A DNA stretch of 64,000 nt from Brevibacterium sp. CCUG 69071 (GTDB lineage Bacteria; Actinomycetota; Actinomycetes; Actinomycetales; Brevibacteriaceae): positions 124,001-188,000 of the forward strand of contig NZ_PGFV01000004.1 in the NCBI RefSeq assembly GCF_021023135.1, in the 5' to 3' direction. Shown piece by piece: positions 35,983 to 44,543 of the stretch (position 1 is its first letter; every line of letters starts with the position of its first letter). The notes under the pieces are model-generated. The model worked only from the letters and a program-made list of their open reading frames with translations. It was not told the origin of the DNA and ran no database searches. The position numbers and the translations under genes are program-made.

Positions 35983-37427
35983 CGGTTCATGTCCTTCAGT
36001 GGGAGGGCCCCGAGGTTCGTGTGGACGAACCGTTCGAGTGCAGCGATGTCGTCCGTCAGTGGTCGGTCGGCGAGGATGCGGTTCAGGGGCGCGGCGGCGA
36101 TGTAGTCGAGATAGGGCGCCGAAGCTGTGCTGTCGTCCTCGGTTCCGATCATGTCGAGTCCGCGGGCGGCGCCGAGGAGTTCGACGGCGAGTATCCGTCT
36201 GGCCTGCTCGAGGCCTTTGAGCAGCTGCCGGGCGGCCTGGGCTGTGAACGGTGCGTGATCCTCGGTTCCGCGGGAGACGGTGACGTTCGCCAGCGAGGCA
36301 GGCTGTGCGTGGATGCGCAGTTCGTTCAGCGCCGAGGCGGTGACGTATTCGACCATCATGATTCCGCTGCTGCCCGGCTCGGAGTCGGAGAGGAAGGGAT
36401 CGAGTCCGGTGATCTCGGGCTCGGACAGACGCATGGTCCGGTCGAAGGAGAGCTGCGCCGCGCCGAAGAGCGCGAGTCCGGCGGCCTCGAGATCCATCAT
36501 CAGCTGCTGAGTGTGGAAGTTGCCGTTGTGATAGATCCACGCGGAGTCCACGTCGACGAGAGGGTTCTCCGGGCTCGCATTCATTTCGACCTCGATCGCC
36601 GCGGCCAAGCGGGATCGGGCCGTGAGCAGAGCCGCGAGCACCGGGGTGAGCGCGCGGAAACCGAAGGAATCCTGCAGTCGCTTGGCCTCCCACGAGCGGG
36701 GACCGATGGCGGCGAGGAGGCGAGCCGCAGCCTCGTGCCCTCCGGGTTCGGGTCGGGCGTTCTGCACCGCAGTCGCAAAGGGCTCGAGGTTCGCGCCGGT
36801 CACCCGCATCGACGCGACTGCGACTCTCACACTGTGGTCGAGGTAGTCGTCGATCTCGGCCACGGCGCGGGCGGCTTTTGCCACGGTGAAGGCGCTGCTG
36901 GAGATGAACGGCAGGGCGTCCCCGCCGTGCGGTGTCCAGTAGGTTCGGGTTCCGCCGTCCTGTGTTGGGAGTTCCCCGATGAGGGTCAGAGCAAGCTCGG
37001 CCATCTGGGACAGGTCGCCGGTGCCCAATGAGCCCACCTCGTGGATGGCGGGTCGGGCGTTGTCGCTGAGGAGTTCGTCCAGGGCGGTGACGACGTCGGC
37101 CGAGATGCCCGCACCGCCGCGGGCCAACTGGTTCGCACGAATCACCAGCGCCGCACGCACCGTCTCGTCGTCGACCAATTCGCCGGCGCCGACCGCATGG
37201 CTGCGCAGCAGCCTCAGGTCCTGGTCGATCGAGTTGCTCTCGGCCAGTTCGATCGACTTGTTCGCGCCCACGCCTGTGGAGCGACCGTAGACGGGAAGCG
37301 TGGACACAGCGTCGACGGCGAAGTCGTGGGATTGTGTCATCGCTGTCGTGTCGGCGAGGACCGGATGGCCGCCGCCTCGGACGATATGCGCAAGAGCCTC
37401 AATTGTCAGGTGTGTGTTCGACGTCAT
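35979..37427 (-). CDS. Histidine/aromatic ammonia-lyase family protein with non-canonical MIO site
   Basis: 482 residues from the ATG at 37427 (GGAAGGAAGACG upstream). The fold is clear: VYGRSTGVGAN (Tyr47), NPLVDVDSAWIYHNGNFHTQQ, and PASLANVTVSRGTEDHAPFTAQ with the EDH at 389-391. Canonical enzymes form their MIO cofactor from Ala-Ser-Gly in G-S-x-G-A-S-G-D-L. Here the segment reads GSLGTGDLS, one residue shorter, with Gly-Thr-Gly (135-137). The QDxYxxR motif is QDSFGFR (252-258, Phe for Tyr) and the usual NGT loop is ISSSA. It is probably not a standard histidine ammonia-lyase, and no hutU/I genes are nearby. Confidence 0.8.
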   Translation of the reverse strand: MTSNTHLTIEALAHIVRGGGHPVLADTTAMTQSHDFAVDAVSTLPVYGRSTGVGANKSIELAESNSIDQDLRLLRSHAVGAGELVDDETVRAALVIRANQLARGGAGISADVVTALDELLSDNARPAIHEVGSLGTGDLSQMAELALTLIGELPTQDGGTRTYWTPHGGDALPFISSSAFTVAKAARAVAEIDDYLDHSVRVAVASMRVTGANLEPFATAVQNARPEPGGHEAAARLLAAIGPRSWEAKRLQDSFGFRALTPVLAALLTARSRLAAAIEVEMNASPENPLVDVDSAWIYHNGNFHTQQLMMDLEAAGLALFGAAQLSFDRTMRLSEPEITGLDPFLSDSEPGSSGIMMVEYVTASALNELRIHAQPASLANVTVSRGTEDHAPFTAQAARQLLKGLEQARRILAVELLGAARGLDMIGTEDDSTASAPYLDYIAAAPLNRILADRPLTDDIAALERFVHTNLGALPLKDMNR

Positions 37428-37539
37428 CGTCTTCCTTCCGGATCGGTGCAGTCCCGGATGGGCAAGGGGCACTTGCTCATTCTGAGAAGACGCTAGTGGA
37501 CGCGGTCAAGACGCGGACATCCGCCGGACGACAAATTCG

Positions 37540-37553
37540 TCCGACATGTCGGA
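37540..37553. promoter_or_regulatory. Perfect 14-bp palindrome upstream of HAL-like operon
   Basis: TCCGACATGTCGGA, flanked by AAATTCG and TTTTTCC, lies 113 bases upstream of the HAL-like start, between it and the DUF421 gene. Shape and flanks suggest an operator (GntR, IclR or TetR size). No regulator gene is adjacent, so the protein is unknown. Confidence 0.5.
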
Positions 37554-37598
37554 TTTTTCCGGGCAGCTGCGCGCACCGCCCGTCACCGGGTCCCGCCT

Positions 37599-38144
37599 TC
37601 ACCCCTCCCGGGGCACGCGCTCGGCTCCGACGACCCCTGCCAGCAGTGCATCATCGATCGGGGCTCCGCGGCGGATGACGCTGATCTGGCCGGTCGGTTC
37701 GAGGATCACACAGGCCACCTCGCCGAGGTGGCGGACCCCTGCGGTGCGCAGCTTGGTCAGTACCTCGTCGGGGTCGACGTGGGCATGGGCGAGGTTGTCG
37801 GCGAGCATCTCGGACCCGGCCATGAGAACGATGGCCGGGGAGTTGACGAGACCGCGGATCACGCCGAAGCGTCTGCCGAGTCCGGTCAGCGCCTGAAGCA
37901 GCAGCAGAGTCGCAAGCGCGAGGACTCCGGCGGCCAGGGTCGGGGTGTCGCCGAGGATCGAGCGACCGATGATCGCCCCGATCGCGAGGATGGCGGCGAG
38001 GTCGAAGCTCGAGAGACTGGCCAGGGTGCGCTGGCCGAGGACCCGCAGGAGAAGGATGATCCCGCCGTAGAAGATGATGCAGGACGCGACGATCCTGATC
38101 GCGTCGACGCCGTCAAGACCGAATTCCAGCCAGTTCCACTCCAT
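37599..38144 (-). CDS. DUF421 (YetF-like) membrane protein
   Basis: 181 residues from the ATG at 38144, chosen for the strong CGGAGGTGCAC site; a longer reading from 38198 would overlap the upstream gene. Three membrane helices in the first 90 residues (IRIVASCIIFYGGIILLLRVLGQRTLA) are followed by the small cytoplasmic DUF421 domain with RGLVNSPAIVLMAGSEML, VDPDEVLTKLRTAGVRHLGEVACVILEPTGQISVI. YetF-type proteins are membrane proteins of unknown function. It follows the SDR gene by 35 bases. Confidence 0.87.
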   Translation of the reverse strand: MEWNWLEFGLDGVDAIRIVASCIIFYGGIILLLRVLGQRTLASLSSFDLAAILAIGAIIGRSILGDTPTLAAGVLALATLLLLQALTGLGRRFGVIRGLVNSPAIVLMAGSEMLADNLAHAHVDPDEVLTKLRTAGVRHLGEVACVILEPTGQISVIRRGAPIDDALLAGVVGAERVPREG

Positions 38145-38179
38145 GTGCACCTCCGGAATGGATGATACGCCCTGGCTGC

Positions 38180-38953
38180 TCAGCGCATCCGCAGCCATTC
38201 GTCGACGGTGATCTCCGACAACCTCGGCGATTCCGGGATGAGACCCTCACCGGACAGCGGCCCGGGCAGGGGAATGGGCACGATCGTCGTCGCCCCGGAG
38301 GACTGGGCAGAACGGGAGGACTGCGCAGAACGGGAGGACGCCGAGGCGGCGATCTTCTTCGCGATCGTCGGGAAGTCGCTGATCTCCGGACCGGCCGCCT
38401 CGATGGTGCCGCGCTCACCTGCGTCGATGGCCTCGGCCATCATGCGTGAGGCCTCCTCGGCGGCGAGCGCACGGACCCGCATCTTCGGCACCATGGCCAC
38501 CGGACCGATCCGCGTGGTCATCGTCTCGACGAGTTCGAACCACTGCGCCGAGCGGAACATGAGGAGCTGATCGGACGGGACGAGCCGGTGGTAGATCCGC
38601 TCCTGCATGGCTTTGCCCTGGTAGTACCCGAGGATGGAGGAGCGGGCGACCTCGGGCCTGAACGCGATCGACAGACATGCCACCGCCGCACCCGGGTTCT
38701 CGGCAGCGGCCATCGCGATCGACCGGGAGCTGCAGGAGAAGAAGTCGAGGGCTTTGTGCCGATTGTTCGTCATGAAGTTGACGCAGTCGACGAGGACATC
38801 GCTGCCGTCGGCCGCCTCGGTGACTCCCTCGCCGTGATAGGTGTCGACGCCGCTGCCGCGGTGGGCGGCGATGACCGAGTGCCCCTTGCCGCGCAGCTGT
38901 TCGGTGAGTCGGCGGCCGAAGGTGCCGGTGGCTCCGTACACGGTGATCTGCAT
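38180..38953 (-). CDS. NAD(P)-binding SDR-like oxidoreductase
   Basis: 257 residues of the atypical SDR (NmrA/NAD-dependent epimerase-like) fold. The Rossmann motif is YGATGTFGRRLTEQLRGKGH (5-24), followed by DVLVDCVNFMTNNRHKALDFF. Family function is usually redox sensing or nucleotide-dependent regulation rather than a defined reaction. A Ser/Arg/Gln repeat (SSRSAQSSRSAQSSG) lies before the C-terminus. It sits between the DUF4097 gene and the DUF421 gene on the same strand. Confidence 0.75.
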   Translation of the reverse strand: MQITVYGATGTFGRRLTEQLRGKGHSVIAAHRGSGVDTYHGEGVTEAADGSDVLVDCVNFMTNNRHKALDFFSCSSRSIAMAAAENPGAAVACLSIAFRPEVARSSILGYYQGKAMQERIYHRLVPSDQLLMFRSAQWFELVETMTTRIGPVAMVPKMRVRALAAEEASRMMAEAIDAGERGTIEAAGPEISDFPTIAKKIAASASSRSAQSSRSAQSSGATTIVPIPLPGPLSGEGLIPESPRLSEITVDEWLRMR

Positions 38954-38991
38954 ATCTCGTCCCCCAAGTTGCTCGTCGGCGTGGCCGGTGC

Positions 38992-39948
38992 TCAGTTCTG
39001 GTCGATGGTGATCGAACCGGCGTCGGCGCTGGCCGTGATCGGGATGACCGTCTTCCCCTCGGCGTCCTTGTCATCCTTGGAGGCATCATACTTCTTCAGC
39101 TCCGAGGACAGATCCACATCGCCTGCCGAGGAGTTCGCATTGATGCGGTAGGCGAAGTCCTTCGCGGCCTCCGAATCCTCCTCGGACATGTTCTCCTGAG
39201 CCAGCTCCAAGCGGGGCAGCCGGAGATCGATCGTGCCCTCATCGGTCTTGGCCACAATGCCCGATTCGGGGACCGCCTCATTGGAGAAGTCGAGATCGAT
39301 CGTGCCCGAGGACGTCACGGCGTCGACATGATCGCTGACGGTGAGGTCGACTCCGTCGAGGGTGCCCACACCGGTCTTCGCTTCGATGGTCCCGAAGGAT
39401 CCTTTCAACGAGGTGGTGCCGTAGTCGGTCGAGGTCTGCAGGCGCTCGGCCGAACCGTTGACATCGACGGCGGCCCCGTCTGTCTTCGCAACGATCTCGC
39501 GGTAGTCGCCCGAGAGGTCGAACGTGCCGTAGCCGCCCTCGAGGTCGAGCTTCATCTCCTTCGAGGTCGCGGCCGGCAAGGTGATGACGAGCTTCGTGTT
39601 CTCGAACTTCTCCCCATCGGCGACGGAGACCACGGACGAGTCTCGGTCGGTGCTGATGTCGAGAGCAGGTGACCGGTCACGAGGACCGGTCGCGGTGAGC
39701 CTCACCGACGGGTCGGCGGTCTCAGAGGTCCTCACCTCGACGGAGGCACTGGTGTCGAGAGCGAGCTTGAGGTCTTTCAGCGAACTCGGCAGCGGTTCGC
39801 TCAGTTCGGTCTTGCCATAGTTGAGGCGGGAGGCCCCATGGGCGACGCTGAAGGCGATCGGGATGAGCAGGAGGACGGCGGCGGCGATGACGATGATCGC
39901 CCGGAGGCTGACGCGGGTGGATTCGCTGACGCGGACGGTGACAGGCAT
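38992..39948 (-). CDS. DUF4097 (putative adhesin-like) membrane-anchored protein
   Basis: 318 residues from the ATG at 39948. One N-terminal membrane segment (about 17-38, LRAIIVIAAAVLLLIPIAFSVAHG) anchors an extracytoplasmic beta-rich repeat domain of the DUF4097 type (LDLEGGYGTFDLSGDYREIVAKTDGAAVDVNG). Such proteins are cell-envelope beta-helices of unknown function, commonly placed with envelope-stress two-component systems. The start follows the response-regulator stop by one base, so it belongs to the kinase-regulator operon. Confidence 0.82.
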   Translation of the reverse strand: MPVTVRVSESTRVSLRAIIVIAAAVLLLIPIAFSVAHGASRLNYGKTELSEPLPSSLKDLKLALDTSASVEVRTSETADPSVRLTATGPRDRSPALDISTDRDSSVVSVADGEKFENTKLVITLPAATSKEMKLDLEGGYGTFDLSGDYREIVAKTDGAAVDVNGSAERLQTSTDYGTTSLKGSFGTIEAKTGVGTLDGVDLTVSDHVDAVTSSGTIDLDFSNEAVPESGIVAKTDEGTIDLRLPRLELAQENMSEEDSEAAKDFAYRINANSSAGDVDLSSELKKYDASKDDKDAEGKTVIPITASADAGSITIDQN

Positions 39949-39949
39949 T

Positions 39950-40594
39950 CTATGCTCCGAGGAATGTGAGGACGGCGAGAACCCTGCGGTTCTCCGAGGT
40001 GTCGTGGGTGAGGCCGAACTTCGTGAAGACCGAGCTGATGTGCTTCTCCACGGCACCGGCGCTGAGGTAGAGGGTGCCGGCGATGGCGGCGTTCGACTTG
40101 CCTTCGGCCATGAGCTGGAGGACCTCGAGTTCACGGGGGCTCAGGGTCGAGAGCCCGTCCTTCTTGCGGGTGCGGACGAGGATCTGGGAGACCACCTCGG
40201 GGTCGAGGACCGTACCGCCCGAGGCGACTTCGTCGACGGCGGCGAGAAAGTCCTCGACATCGGCGACGCGGTCCTTGAGCAGGTAGCCGAACCCGCCGGT
40301 GTTCTCCGCGATGAGTTCGGAGGCGTACTGCTCCTCGACGTACTGGCTGAACACGAGGACCTTCACGTCGGGGTTCTGCTTGCGGATGAGCACGGCGGCG
40401 CGAATGCCCTCATCGGTGAAAGTCGGCGGCATGCGCACGTCGATGACGGCGAGGTCCGGCGGGGTGGTGTTGACGGTGGCGAGCAGTTCGTTCGCATCCG
40501 GAACGGCGGCGATCACCTCGTGGCCGGCGTCGGCAAGGAGCCTTTCGAGTCCGGCCCGCAGAACGGCAGAGTCCTCAGCAATTACGATGCGCAT
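39950..40594 (-). CDS. NarL/LuxR-type response regulator
   Basis: 214 residues from the ATG at 40594. Receiver domain: acidic pair ED (7-8), phospho-acceptor Asp52 in LAVIDVRMP, and the switch-region Lys in LLKDR. C-terminal LuxR helix-turn-helix: LSPRELEVLQLMAEGKSNAAIAGTLYLSAGAVEKHISSVFTKFGL. It overlaps the kinase gene by 13 bases, so the two are co-translated partners. The likely target is the DUF4097 gene and its own operon. Confidence 0.94.
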   Translation of the reverse strand: MRIVIAEDSAVLRAGLERLLADAGHEVIAAVPDANELLATVNTTPPDLAVIDVRMPPTFTDEGIRAAVLIRKQNPDVKVLVFSQYVEEQYASELIAENTGGFGYLLKDRVADVEDFLAAVDEVASGGTVLDPEVVSQILVRTRKKDGLSTLSPRELEVLQLMAEGKSNAAIAGTLYLSAGAVEKHISSVFTKFGLTHDTSENRRVLAVLTFLGA

Positions 40595-42777
40595 GGCACC
40601 TCCACAACTACAGTAGTCGGCCCACCTGCGGGGCTGGTCAGATTCAGTGTCCCACGAGCGGCTTCGACCCGGTCGACCAGACCGGCGATGCCGGTGTGAC
40701 GACCCGAGCGGTCGATGTGGGCCCCGCCGTGTCCGTTGTCGGTGATGACGATCTGCACACCGGAGTCGATCGGGGCGATGAAGACCCGGGCATGCGTGGC
40801 ACCGGAGTGCTTGGTGATGTTCGTCAGGCATTCGGCGACGACGAAGTATGCGACGGCCTCGGCCTCCCGGGCGATTCTGCCTTCGAGCCGAACATCGACC
40901 TCGACGGGGATCGGGGACCGGCCGGCCAGGGCCGAGACCGCGGCGTCGAGGCCCCGGTCGGTGAGGACTGCGGGGTGGATGCCGCGCGCCAGCTGACGGA
41001 GTTCGTTGACGATGCCCTTCGCCTCGGCGTGGGCCTCGGAGACGAGCTCCTTGGCGCGCTCGGGGTCGTTGTCGATCTTCGACTTCGCCATGCCCAAGGT
41101 CATGGTCAGAGCGACGAGGCGGGGCTGGGCGCCGTCGTGGAGATCCCGTTCGATCCGCAGACGTTCCGCGCCGGCCGCCTCGATTCCCGCCATGCGGGCC
41201 CGATCGAGCTCGGTCACCTCGGCCTGCAGGGCCGCGGTGCGGGCCGGCGGGAGGAGGCTGCGGTCGAGTGCCCGGTCGAGGAACGGCGCGAACCACAGGA
41301 TCGCCAGGGAGCTGGCCAGGACGATGAGCGAACCGATCGCGATGCCGATGCGCCCGACTCCCTGGGCGGGATCGCCGAGGAAGAAGGTGTTGATTCCCTG
41401 CGGGTTGATGGCCCCGAAGATGCCGAGGATCGCCCCGCAGATGCCGGCCAGGGTGCCGAAGACGACGATCGCTCCGAGGAGCATCTTGACGTAGTGGTGG
41501 GCGGTGGAGCGCCAGAAGGCCCCGGATTTCACGTGCAGCCAGCGGTTATGGAGGAAACGGCCGAAGCCGGCCGGACGCATGCTGCTCTCGATCTTCGGCA
41601 CGGGGATCCGATCGCCGTAGATGAGTTCGGCGCGGTAACGCTCGAAGACGTTCGCGCCCTGCTGGACGATGACCCAGACGACGAGCGCGAGCACGCCGAG
41701 TCCGAGGGCGAAGATGCCGCCGATGCCGGTGAACAGCAGGCCGACCGGGATCCACGCCCAGATGACGGCCATGATCGCCGAGAGCACGAGGTTCGCGACC
41801 CCGATGATCCCGGTCGAGCGACGCGGCCATTCGATCGGTCCGTCCGCGGGGATCTCCGTGACGTCCTGGTCGCTCAGCGGCATGGCGCCGGTGACCGGAC
41901 CGTAGCTGACGTTCTCGGGCTTCGGCTTCTTCCGCCGAGGTGGCCGCCCGGGTGCCATCGGCATCCCCGGGTTGGGTGCGGCGTAGGGTCCGGGAACCGC
42001 GAAGTTCGGGGGTGGTCCGGCGAAGTTCTGGGGCGGTCCGGCGAGGTTCGGGGTACCGGAGCCCGGCACGGGGTAGGTACGCGGGGGCTGCTGGGGTGCT
42101 TGAGGGTGCTGGAGCTGCTGAGGACGCTGGGGGTGTTGAGGGTGCTGAGCAGGGCCGCGGTGGGGACGAGCCGGCTGCGGGGCCGATTGCGGGGCGTGAG
42201 CTCCGGCGTTCTGCGGATACTGAGCATTCTGCGGGTACTGTCGGGTCGGCTGCTGGCCCGCCGGGACAGTCGGGGCCTCCGGAGGCCGACCCGGCTGAGT
42301 GCCGGTGCGAGGATACTCACGAGTGGGGTCGACTCCGCCGTTGCCGGAGAACGGGACTTCGAGGTCCATCGGCTTGGTGCGGAACTGGCCGGCTTCGGTC
42401 GCCGGTGCCGCCGAGCCCATCACTCGCGTGTCGTCGACTCGGGCCGGCGTGGTCTCTTCGGCTCCGACAGGCTCAGCTTCTTCGCCTGCGGTCGAAATCT
42501 CTTCGCCTGTGGCCGAAGTCTCTTTCCCTGTGGCCGGACCAGTTTCTTCGCCTGCGGCCGACTCAGTCTCATCGACCTTCACCGTCTCGTTGATCTCGGT
42601 GGTCGGCGGGGCGCTGACGATCGCCTCGGCGCTGATCGATTTCTCGTTCTGTTCGGGGACTGTGCTCTCAGCGAGTTCGGCGCCGCGATCGGCGCTCTCG
42701 CCATGGGTCTGAAACTTCTGCGGACCGGTGCCCTGGGGCTCCTCATCCGGCGGGTTCTCGGGGGTGTTCTCACTCAT
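40582..42777 (-). CDS. Sensor histidine kinase (HisKA_3 type) with putative sensor domain
   Basis: 731 residues from the ATG at 42777. About 260 residues at the N-terminus are disordered: Glu/Thr-rich, then Pro/Gln/His-rich (AQHPQHPQRPQQLQHPQ). A membrane sensor region with five or six helices (about 290-500) precedes the HisKA_3 dimerisation motif ERLRIERDLHDGAQPRLVALTM (phospho-His near 546) and a HATPase domain with ECLTNITKHSGATHA and TDNGHGGAHIDRSGRHTGIAGL. The low-complexity N-terminus is unusually long for this family. It pairs with the overlapping response-regulator gene. No strong ribosome site is seen at the start. Confidence 0.9.
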   Translation of the reverse strand: MSENTPENPPDEEPQGTGPQKFQTHGESADRGAELAESTVPEQNEKSISAEAIVSAPPTTEINETVKVDETESAAGEETGPATGKETSATGEEISTAGEEAEPVGAEETTPARVDDTRVMGSAAPATEAGQFRTKPMDLEVPFSGNGGVDPTREYPRTGTQPGRPPEAPTVPAGQQPTRQYPQNAQYPQNAGAHAPQSAPQPARPHRGPAQHPQHPQRPQQLQHPQAPQQPPRTYPVPGSGTPNLAGPPQNFAGPPPNFAVPGPYAAPNPGMPMAPGRPPRRKKPKPENVSYGPVTGAMPLSDQDVTEIPADGPIEWPRRSTGIIGVANLVLSAIMAVIWAWIPVGLLFTGIGGIFALGLGVLALVVWVIVQQGANVFERYRAELIYGDRIPVPKIESSMRPAGFGRFLHNRWLHVKSGAFWRSTAHHYVKMLLGAIVVFGTLAGICGAILGIFGAINPQGINTFFLGDPAQGVGRIGIAIGSLIVLASSLAILWFAPFLDRALDRSLLPPARTAALQAEVTELDRARMAGIEAAGAERLRIERDLHDGAQPRLVALTMTLGMAKSKIDNDPERAKELVSEAHAEAKGIVNELRQLARGIHPAVLTDRGLDAAVSALAGRSPIPVEVDVRLEGRIAREAEAVAYFVVAECLTNITKHSGATHARVFIAPIDSGVQIVITDNGHGGAHIDRSGRHTGIAGLVDRVEAARGTLNLTSPAGGPTTVVVEVPCAS

Positions 42778-42939
42778 AGCAGCTACGCTACGGGAGTCGC
42801 GGCGGCCCCAACAGCACGAAGACCTCCGACCCCGGCTCGGGTTTTCCCCACAACCGGTGAGCGCCCACACACTCCCGACGGCGCACATCACTCGTGGCGC
42901 CGACTGTGCATCGCGAGATCAAGGATTGTGTGAACGCAT

Positions 42940-43001
42940 CACGCACCGAGAGTGACACGTCCTACCGTTGCTCCCATAGGTTGTGTCACTCTCGATGCGT
43001 G
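42940..43001 (-). terminator. Stem-loop terminator after the cystathionine gamma-synthase-like gene
   Basis: A 19-bp stem: CACGCACCGAGAGTGACAC (42940-42958) pairs with 42983-43001 with one mismatch around a 24-base loop. It begins 11 bases past the stop of the minus-strand gene and lies upstream of the kinase gene. Confidence 0.7.
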
Positions 43002-43011
43002 TGGGGGCCGA

Positions 43012-44310
43012 TCAGACGGGAACGACCGCGTGGGCGCCCGCGTCGGCGGCGTGCCTGGCAGCTGCGTCAGCGCGGTCACCAGCGGCAGCAACCGCACGGC
43101 CCGCGCCCTCGGCACTCACGGTCGCGGTCGCGGCGAGCGCCTGGTCGAGGTCGGCGAGGATGTCGTCGATGTCCTCGATGCCGACCGACAGCCGGATGAA
43201 GGCACCGGAGACGCTGAGTTCGCAGTCCGCGACGGCCAGATGCGTCATGGTCGCCGGATGGTCGATGAGCGATTCGACCCCGCCGAGCGATTCGGCCAGC
43301 GTGATGAGCTTCGTGTTCTGCACCAGCGCGAGCGCCCTGGCCCCGGTGTCGGTGCGCAGGGACACCACTCCCCCGAAACCGCTCATCTGCCGCTTCGCCA
43401 CCTCGTGGCCGGGGTGCGAGGGCAGTCCCGGGTAGTACACCTCGGCGATCTCTTCGCGGCCTTCGAGCCATTCGGCCACGGCCTGCGCGTTCTCGCAGTG
43501 CGCCTTCATGCGCACCGGCAGGGTCTTGATGCCGCGCCGGGTCAGCCAGGCGTCGAACGGGGAGATCCCCAGCCCGACGGAGGCGAGGTAGCTGTCGAGC
43601 CGTTCGACCACCTCGGCGGCCTTGGCACAGCTCGTGCCGTCGCCTGCGAGCACGGCCCCGCCGATGACATCGGAGTGGCCGTTGATGAACTTCGTCGTCG
43701 AGTGGATGACCACGTCGGCGCCGAGGTCGATGGGCCGCTGCAGGCACGGGGTGGCGAAGGTGGAGTCGACGGCGAGGATCGCATTCGCCTGGTGGGCGAG
43801 CTTCGCGGTGGCTTCGATGTCGACGATGTCGAGGCCCGGGTTGCTCGGGGTCTCGACCCACACGATCGCGGTCTTGTCGTTGATCGCCGCCGCCAGCGCC
43901 TCGGTGTCGGTGAGGTCGACGGTGCGCACGGTCACTCCCCAGCGCACGTACTCATTGACGAGCAGCCGATAAGTCCCACCGTAGATGTCGCGGGGAATGA
44001 TGATCTCGTCGCCGGGGCCGAGCAGTGCGGAGAACACAGCGACTTCGGCCGAGGTGCCCGAGTTCACGGCAGCGGCGAAGGAGGCGTTCTCCAATTCGCA
44101 GAGCACATCTTCGAGGTCGCTGCGGTTCGGTGTGCCGGTGCGCGCGTAGTCGAAGCCCGCGCGAGTCTCTCCGGGGGTGTCCATCATGAAGGTCGAGGTC
44201 TGGAAGATCGGGGCGACGACCGAACCGGTGTGGGATTCGGGCATGGCTCCCGAATGCACCGATCGGGTCGAGATTCCGGCGGGGGCGGTGTGCGGGTCGG
44301 TGACGGTCAT
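43012..44310 (-). CDS. metB: Cystathionine gamma-synthase/lyase family protein (PLP)
   Basis: 432 residues from the ATG at 44310; an in-frame GTG at 44319 would add three. Cys/Met metabolism PLP enzyme: GFDYARTGTPNRSDLEDVLCELENA, the PLP-lysine in VIHSTTKFINGHSDVIGG (Lys207 in this numbering), and LGGVESLIDHPATMTH. The family covers cystathionine gamma-synthase, gamma-lyase and O-acetylhomoserine sulfhydrylase, so the exact reaction is uncertain, but sulfur amino-acid metabolism is clear. The tail is Ala-rich and unconserved. A Cys-containing leader ORF overlaps the start and may regulate it. Confidence 0.85.
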   Translation of the reverse strand: MTVTDPHTAPAGISTRSVHSGAMPESHTGSVVAPIFQTSTFMMDTPGETRAGFDYARTGTPNRSDLEDVLCELENASFAAAVNSGTSAEVAVFSALLGPGDEIIIPRDIYGGTYRLLVNEYVRWGVTVRTVDLTDTEALAAAINDKTAIVWVETPSNPGLDIVDIEATAKLAHQANAILAVDSTFATPCLQRPIDLGADVVIHSTTKFINGHSDVIGGAVLAGDGTSCAKAAEVVERLDSYLASVGLGISPFDAWLTRRGIKTLPVRMKAHCENAQAVAEWLEGREEIAEVYYPGLPSHPGHEVAKRQMSGFGGVVSLRTDTGARALALVQNTKLITLAESLGGVESLIDHPATMTHLAVADCELSVSGAFIRLSVGIEDIDDILADLDQALAATATVSAEGAGRAVAAAGDRADAAARHAADAGAHAVVPV

Positions 44311-44357
44311 CGACGGCACCCCCGCTCCCGATTATGCGCGCGAGAGCTGAAGTTCAC
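44307..44357 (-). CDS. Putative Cys-containing leader peptide upstream of metB
   Basis: GTG at 44357, preceded by AAGGAAGGATCCGCC, opens a 16-codon frame reading MNFSSRAHNRERGCRR. Its TGA overlaps the metB ATG as ATGA (44307-44310). The peptide has one Cys codon two codons before the terminal Arg residues. Translation of metB would then depend on ribosomes finishing this ORF; stalling at Cys or Arg codons could sense the amino-acid supply. Small actinobacterial leader peptides in front of sulfur genes are known, but this sequence is not one I recognise. Confidence 0.4.
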   Translation of the reverse strand: MNFSSRAHNRERGCRR

Positions 44358-44486
44358 GGCGGATCCTTCCTTCACTGGTGACCTCCGACCGGCCTGTGAC
44401 GGTTCGTCACTGTGGCCGAAGTTCCACCAGTCTGATCTGCCTGCGCTCTCGCACCGCTCCCGGATGACCCCGAGTGTCACCGTCCG

Positions 44487-44503
44487 TCATGTTCGAGACA
44501 TGA
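44487..44503. promoter_or_regulatory. Small inverted repeat upstream of metB
   Basis: TCATGT-TCGAG-ACATGA, with CGTCAT repeated nearby, lies in the 224-base region between metB and the FAD-binding protein gene. It may be an operator for metB or a weak end-of-operon structure for the upstream genes. Otherwise this region holds only the leader ORF. Confidence 0.35.
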
Positions 44504-44543
44504 AACGTCATCTTTCGTCATCGGAAGCGGGTCACAGGGGCGA

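Noticed and set aside
36000..36693. Extended start of the MFS gene to 36693
   Set aside because: It would read through the HAL-like gene in another frame; the ATG at 35982 in an ATGA overlap fits the protein family start.
40696..42933. 745-codon plus-strand frame opposite the histidine kinase
   Set aside because: Antisense shadow; the kinase with its His, N and G boxes is on the minus strand.
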